64,000 nt of DNA from Stenogyne calaminthoides (lineage: Eukaryota > Streptophyta > Magnoliopsida > Lamiales > Lamiaceae). Below, piece by piece: positions 59,011 to 64,000 of the stretch; position 1 is the first letter of the stretch; each line of letters opens with the position of its first letter. The position numbers and the translations under genes are program-made. Where the stretch lies: the NCBI GenBank assembly GCA_037126765.1, contig JBBCBC010000043.1, forward strand, positions 4,216,001 through 4,280,000, read 5' to 3'. The notes under the pieces are model-generated. The model ran no database searches. It saw nothing but the letters and a program-made list of their open reading frames with translations, and had not been told where the DNA came from.

Positions 59011-59415
59011 ATTGGTGGCCGAATGATTCAAGGGAATGTTGTGGGAAGTTGTTTGGTTCAGTGCGAATCAAAAAACGTTGAGGGCATTGCTTGGATTGAA
59101 TGGGCGAGGGTCTAGGTTGCGGTCTTGTGGGCGTAATAACTTGAGTTCGAGAAAGATGTTGTGGGGCGTTGCTTGGATCAAGTGTGGTTCGAAGTCGAAC
59201 GTTGAGGGACATTGCTCGGATTGTGTGGTTAACTACTCGATGAGAGAATGGGAAGACGAGTTACGTTTTGGAGTCAGTCTCAGGTGGGAGATTGTTGGGA
59301 TTGTTGGAGTCTGAGTTGCGGAATGAGTCGGGGAGGACAAGGCGTCGACGACTAGTTGAGGTCGTGCACTCCGCTCCAAAGGTCGATCTCGTGCTCGGTC
59401 TCCAAGTGGGGAGAT

Positions 59416-59838
59416 TGTTGGGTGTGAAACGAGGATGCGAGCGGGAGGGCCTTCGACGGTCTTCGAGGTCGAGCACTATTGCTCGGTCGGCGCCCCCTAT
59501 CCAAGCGCCATGAAGGGCGCTCGAGCTAGATAGTTGATCGGCCGAGAACCGCTCGACCAAATGTCTGGTCGGCGGTTCCGTGAGGCCAAGACGCTGGATT
59601 AGGGCTTCGCCCGATTTCATCTTTTAGGGTTTCGGTTTTTGTATAAATACCCTCGACTTCTATTGTATTCAGACTATTTGCACTATCTTGTATGGTCATA
59701 CAAGAAGAAATAGTAGATCTCTCCGGCTTGGTAGTAGTGCCCCAGATGTAGTCGGTTTTAACCTGGGTAACTAAATTGTTTGTTTCTAAATTCCTAGATC
59801 TATTATTTTCTCCATAATTGCTTGTTTAATTCCTAACA
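59416..59838 (+). repeat. 3' LTR of nested element
   Basis: 423 bp, diverged from the 5' LTR by many small indels, mostly single-base losses in G/C runs. Confidence 0.88.
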
Positions 59839-60760
59839 AAAACATCCAAAAAAAAAGGGTTTCAGGTATTTACTATTGTTTGGTAGGTCAGAAATTTTTT
59901 ATCTTGTGCCCAAACATTTTCACGGTCAGCCCCCACTTTTCCTCAATTTCCCTGTAGCTCTTCAAGAAAGGAATCACAGCCTACCCCTCCGATTTTGTTT
60001 CATGATTGAACAGGGATGAAGAAAAGGTAGTGAAATTTCAGATTTACCCCCATCATCTCCTTTCTCAATCTGATTAATTTAATCAGAGCCCTCTTTTTCT
60101 TCTTCAAATATTTCAAGGCCCTGAGTTTTGCAAAACTCAATAGTTGCCGCCACACACCGTTGTAAGTCCCATAACTGCCGCCGCGCACCGTCGTGTCTCC
60201 GCCCGCCACTAGTCGTCGTCCTTCCAGAATTTAGGGTTTTTTTAGTTTTGGATTTAATATCATCTGAATTTTGGGTTTTGTATCTTTTGAACAATTTATT
60301 CCTCTTTATCTTCTGAAATTTTAGTGGGAAAAAAAAAAACAGAGAAGAAGAGTAGCGGTGGCGGTGGGGTAGTTGGAGAAGAAAGGGGTTTAATATTTTG
60401 ATAATGGATTGGATATAAAAAAATTAATTCTTAAACCTTTTATATATTTGATTTTTTTGCTTTGTAATATTTAATTAGGTAATGCTATTTTATGTTAAAT
60501 TAAAGGTTTGTGGTATAAAAAATTTATTTTTTTTTTGTTATTGATTTATTAAATTGAGAAATAGTATTGAAGGGAAAAATAGTATTTTTCCTGTTTGCTT
60601 ATGTATTATCTCTCCTATCAAACAACTTATTAAATTTTATACTATTTTATTTTCATCCTACCAAACAATCATATTAAATATCTTTTCTCACCTTATCTTG
60701 AGGATCCCACTGTATCTCTTTTCTCACTTTTTCTCATTTAACCTACCAAATGGACCCTTA

Positions 60761-61683
60761 AGACACAAGATAAGTACAAATTAGTGGTGGGGTCATGTGG
60801 ACCATCAATAGCCTGAGAATTTAAAACCGAATTAAACAAAAAAAAAAGAAAAAGGAGATGAATACTGACTTGACATGCAATTAAGTCCTGTATTGACTTA
60901 AAATATCTTGTCCAATGTGCTTCACACAAGGGTATGTGTACTATTTCTGACTTGTTTAAAGCATAGGAGAAACAAGGACAGTAACTTTTAAAAGTAACAA
61001 TTTCATATTTCATTAGATCGAATGACCCGACTTGGGGTTCAAATTAGGGTTAATCAGGCTAATTTGACCTAAAATTGTTACTTTTAAAAGTTTACAATCC
61101 TTGCACCCACAAGTTATAGGTTATAGTCTTTAAAAAAAATACAATTATTTTTAAGAGCTTCTTTTCTTAAGTTGTTAAGGTGTTTGACCAATAAAACTTG
61201 TTAACTTTTTCATAATTTAAGATAAATAGTTTTAATTTTAATATAATTTTTTTAAAAAAATTATATTTAGGTGGAATGGCTGGGGTTAGAAGTTGTTAAT
61301 AAAATAAGTTGGGTTAGTCAACTTATATTTTTAGAACTTGTAAGTTGCAAATAATATATTTTAAAATTTTATAAGCTTATAAACATTTTATTCTACCAAA
61401 TACTTTTGCAGAACTTATTTGCTCGGCCAAACAGGCTCTTAATTAATCAACTATATAAGGAAAGAATCCTAAGCTTAAAAGGTGCAAGATAAGTACAAAT
61501 TATCTCTTGCAATTATGACGTGGGGTCATGTGGACCATCAATTGCCTTAGATTTTAAAACAAACAGAAAAAGGAGATTAATACTGACTTGCACCAATTAA
61601 GGCCGTCCTTCACACAAGGATACCTACTATTTCTAACGTATTTAAAGCATAAACTAATATTGTAGCTAGCATTATATATTCAC
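60761..61683. promoter_or_regulatory. GH1-D distal upstream region
   Basis: Continuation of the shared promoter block beyond the PIF insertion: GTGGACCATCAATAG, inverted repeat at about 60963-61130, TATAAGGAAAGAATCCTAAG, and ATATTGTAGCTAGCATTATA, all matching the upstream regions of GH1-B and C. Confidence 0.55.
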
Positions 61684-61712
61684 TAGTATTTCTTCGTGCG
61701 ATGCACGGTCTG
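61684..61712 (-). mobile_element. Helitron 3' terminus
   Basis: On the minus strand: CCGTGCATCGCACG hairpin (stem CGTGC/GCACG) followed by AAGAAATACTAG and then T. A short GC hairpin about 10 bases before CTAG is the Helitron 3' signature. The 5' TC end to the right was not located. Confidence 0.55.
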
Positions 61713-61832
61713 AATATTAATAACAAATTTAATGTGAGAACCACATATAACTCACACATAAATTTTATGAACAAAGTTTTTTATGAAAATGGTTTATTGT
61801 ACGACACTCATACTATTGCTTGTAGAAACTAA

Positions 61833-62376
61833 TATTTCCTCCATTCTAATTTAGATTGATCATATTCTTTAAATGGACGTCCTAATTTAAATTGACTATA
61901 TTCCTTAAATGGACGTCATAATTTAGATTGACCATTTCCTTATTAGGAAATAAAATAACTTTCTTTACAAAACAATACCCCCTACAAACAACACTTATTA
62001 CACCACATGCCACTGTACCACACATTCACTAAAGGGTGGGTCTCTTGTACACCCAAGTGCACCGTGCACTCAACCAATAGAATGACCCATTTTAAAAAAT
62101 ACTTAACACATTAAATATATTAGACATGTTATGTGGATACATGGGTAGGGTTGTGGCGAGTGCACGGATTTACCAGTTGCACATGAGACTTTGTCTACAC
62201 TAAATCCACTTTACATCATTTAATATTAATAAATAATATTTTTCTTAAAGTTGAATTGACATACATACCCCTCCATCAAACACACTTTGCACTATTTAAT
62301 ACTAATAAACAATATTTTTCTTAAAATTTGTGTCTATAGTAAATGTCGACCAATCTAAATTAGGACGGGTGGAGTA
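61833..62376. mobile_element. Stowaway-like MITE
   Basis: Left CCTCCATTCTAATTTAGATT and right, inverted, CCACCCGTCCTAATTTAGATT. Possible TA duplication at both ends. The left arm has three 35-bp copies of a TTAAATGGACGTC unit. A GTGCAC hairpin sits inside near 62040-62190. Confidence 0.55.
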
Positions 62377-63315
62377 TTATACACTCCTAAATAATATGAG
62401 TGTTGTATGGTAAACCATTTTCACATAAAACCTTCTCAATTTTATGAAATAATATATCTAAGTGTCTCAAAATTATTTATTTAAGTATATATTTTATTAT
62501 GTACTAAATTCACCATACATACAAAAATTTACAAAATAATATTAAAATTTAATAAACCAAACTTACATTTGAATTCAACTCATATAAGAAAATCAATATA
62601 TATAAAGACACTTTATAATAATAAAATTAATATTTTGGATGTGAATTTTACTTTTATATACGTAATATGGATGTTAATTTAAATATGTTTTAAAAAAATA
62701 TAATTAATTTGATGTATTGTGTAGTTATTTCTGATTTAAACACCAATAATGAAGTAAGATATATAAATCGAACTCATTAAAACACTTTTAAATTAGATAA
62801 TTACTTAATCGTATAGTTAGAGAATGGATTTTGAAAAAAAAAAAAACATTACTAATTATAAATTCACATTTACACTAAATATTAAATGGTTGCAATTTTA
62901 TAAAAGGAAAAAGGACTCGAAAAAAAAAAAAAGGAAAAAACCAGTAAAATTATAATAGAAAATGGACTACAAAAGCCCAAATTCAAGAAAACGTAAAACC
63001 AGCAAGTAGGGCCAAGATTATTAGCCCAAACAAATCAACTAGCCAAAACAGGTCACTCACTCACTCCCAGCGTATGAAAACAGAATGCGGGTATCACGCC
63101 AGAAATAAGAAAAAAAGAGCCGTTCGGATGGAAAGGCAACAAAGCCACAATTCTGTAATCTTCAGAATCGCAAAAAATAATTATAAATAAATCACAGCCA
63201 TGAAGATTCTCAGAGCAACAAAGACTGTTTCCGCGCAATAGATAAGTCCTTAAATAATTAAATATTCAAAAAGAAGAAAACACGAAAATAAAATTTTGAT
63301 TAAAGAAAAATGGGA
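62377..63315. other. AT-rich spacer, no gene recognised
   Basis: Long A and T runs; no supported frame, repeat end or splice-like exon. Confidence 0.5.
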
Positions 63316-63325
63316 GAATGTAGCT

Positions 63326-63824
63326 GAGAAAAAAAGTTTTTTGGTCCCATAATTTTCCTGTAATCCGTTTTTTGTCTCAAAAAATTAACTATCCAATTTT
63401 AGTCCCCTAACTATCTCGATTGTTCAATGTTGGTCCCATTTTTATCGAAAAATAGAAAATTTTATCATTTTGAGTCATGCGCAAGTCACGTATCAGTTAA
63501 AAATGCGGGTTTCCGAGCTCTATCTGATGTGGACAATGACTGTTAAAAGAAAAGTTCATTTTTCTAAAAAATTAGAAAGACCAAGAAAATTTCTCTCAAG
63601 TGTGGAAAAAATGAATTTTTAACATCCAGTCAACTACGAGCTCGGGAAACCCCAATTTTAACCGGCATGTGACTTGTGTGTGATAAAAAAAATCATATTT
63701 TTCGGCGAAAATGAGACCAAAATTGGACAATCGAGATAGTTATGGGACTAAAATTGAAAAGTTAAATTTTTTGGGACCAAAAACGGATTACAGAAAAGTT
63801 ATGGGACCAAAAACTTTTTTTCTC
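63326..63824. mobile_element. Inverted-repeat MITE (GGTCCC family), 0.5 kb
   Basis: Ends GAGAAAAAAAGTTTTTTGG and, inverted, GAGAAAAAAAGTTTTTGG. Flanks GAATGTAGCT (63316-63325) and GAATGTAGGCT (63825-63835) are a near-match target duplication. Arms carry ATTTTAGTCCC and GGACTAAAAT blocks. Confidence 0.75.
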
Positions 63825-63937
63825 GAATGTAGGCTGATCAGGGAGTCTCAATCGACCTCTTGTAGTTGTAATTCTCAATTAATTTCTCCCATTAACATAA
63901 AACACCAATTGCCCAACCACATGAATACATAGAGGGA

Positions 63938-64000
63938 GGGTAAATTGCAGATTTGGTCCCAAGAGATTGGGTCCAAAACAGCTTTGGTCTCATGGTTTCA
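63938..64000. mobile_element. Start of another GGTCCC-family MITE, cut by window edge
   Basis: GGGTAAATTGCAGATTTGG matches the terminal repeat of the element at 12827-13097 apart from a few bases. Confidence 0.5.

Larger units (their letters stand above)
57921..59838 (+). mobile_element. Small copia-derived LTR retrotransposon, nested
   Basis: LTRs 57921-58363 and 59416-59838 (TGTTGGG...CCTAACA). AAAAC is duplicated at 57916-57920 and 59839-59843. Primer-binding site TGGTATCAGAGC at 58366-58377. Polypurine-type AAGTGGGGAGATTG before the 3' LTR. Internal 1.05 kb begins with a gag-like start (MMAEGKSPVEKFDGTDFGF) and then turns into tandem repeats, so it is non-autonomous. Confidence 0.9.
57896..60757. 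mobile_element. PIF/Harbinger-like element in GH1-D promoter, with nested LTR element
   Basis: TTA is duplicated at 57893-57895 and 60758-60760. Ends GGCCCCGTTTGGTAGG and, inverted, GGGTCCATTTGGTAGG. The empty site is visible upstream of GH1-B (ACACTTAAGGCACAAG near 33284). Without the nested retrotransposon it is about 0.94 kb. No transposase frame found, so non-autonomous. Confidence 0.8.

Noticed and set aside
59036..59620. Overlapping frames on both strands in the nested LTR element
   Set aside because: GC-richer tandem repeat and LTR sequence opens frames by chance.
60000..60316. Short frames on both strands inside the PIF-like element
   Set aside because: No domain, opposing frames overlap, and the sequence is interior MITE-like DNA.
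63711..63932. 73-codon frame
   Set aside because: Lies in the arm of the 63-kb inverted-repeat element.

Overview
This is nuclear DNA of a dicot plant, most likely an asterid. The evidence is exon-intron genes with GT-AG introns, a cluster of plant family-1 beta-glucosidase (GH1) genes on the minus strand, a CID7-type PAM2/CUE gene fragment, and dense plant transposable elements (copia, gypsy, hAT, PIF/Harbinger, Mutator-like MITEs, LINEs, a Helitron end). No rRNA, tRNA, CRISPR or prokaryotic operon was seen.

Layout. 1-11 kb is transposon territory: a small LTR element, a gypsy LTR with a nested copia LTR, and a decayed copia element with a perfect 5-bp target duplication. 11.1-21.1 kb holds GH1-A, a pseudogene with a 3.5-kb hAT element inside exon 7. 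22.6-26.2 kb holds MITEs, resistance-gene (NLR) scraps, a LINE scrap and a truncated copia element. 26.5-33.1 kb is GH1-B, the best preserved gene. From 28.3 to 53.3 kb lies a recent tandem duplication of about 11 kb (copy 1 28320-39379, copy 2 42324-53272). Between the two copies sits a 2.9-kb piece of a CID7 gene. 52.9-57.7 kb is GH1-D. Its upstream region carries a PIF/Harbinger element that itself contains a small LTR retrotransposon. The right edge holds a Helitron terminus, a Stowaway-like MITE and a long inverted-repeat element.

How the parts relate. The duplication breakpoints fall in intron 6 of GH1-B and intron 10 of GH1-D. The junction therefore carries, all in the same orientation, GH1 exons 1-6 (42982-47012), then the 5' part of CID7 (39469-41947), then GH1 exons 11-12 (39046-39337). 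Splice sites and exon phases let the last retained CID7 exon join GH1 exon 11 in frame. The predicted CID7-GH1 fusion is 455 residues long. This chimera is the most interesting item in the window.

The GH1 genes share a loop about 60 residues longer than usual after the catalytic NEP motif, and every copy that reaches the 3' end carries a lesion between the NFEW and GYT motifs. Many introns and flanks hold two families of hairpin MITEs with 9-10 bp target duplications. One family is built from 30-bp units and has an empty site in a paralogue.

All calls come from reading the sequence by eye. Exon borders are inferred from paralogue comparison and GT-AG rules, not from transcripts.
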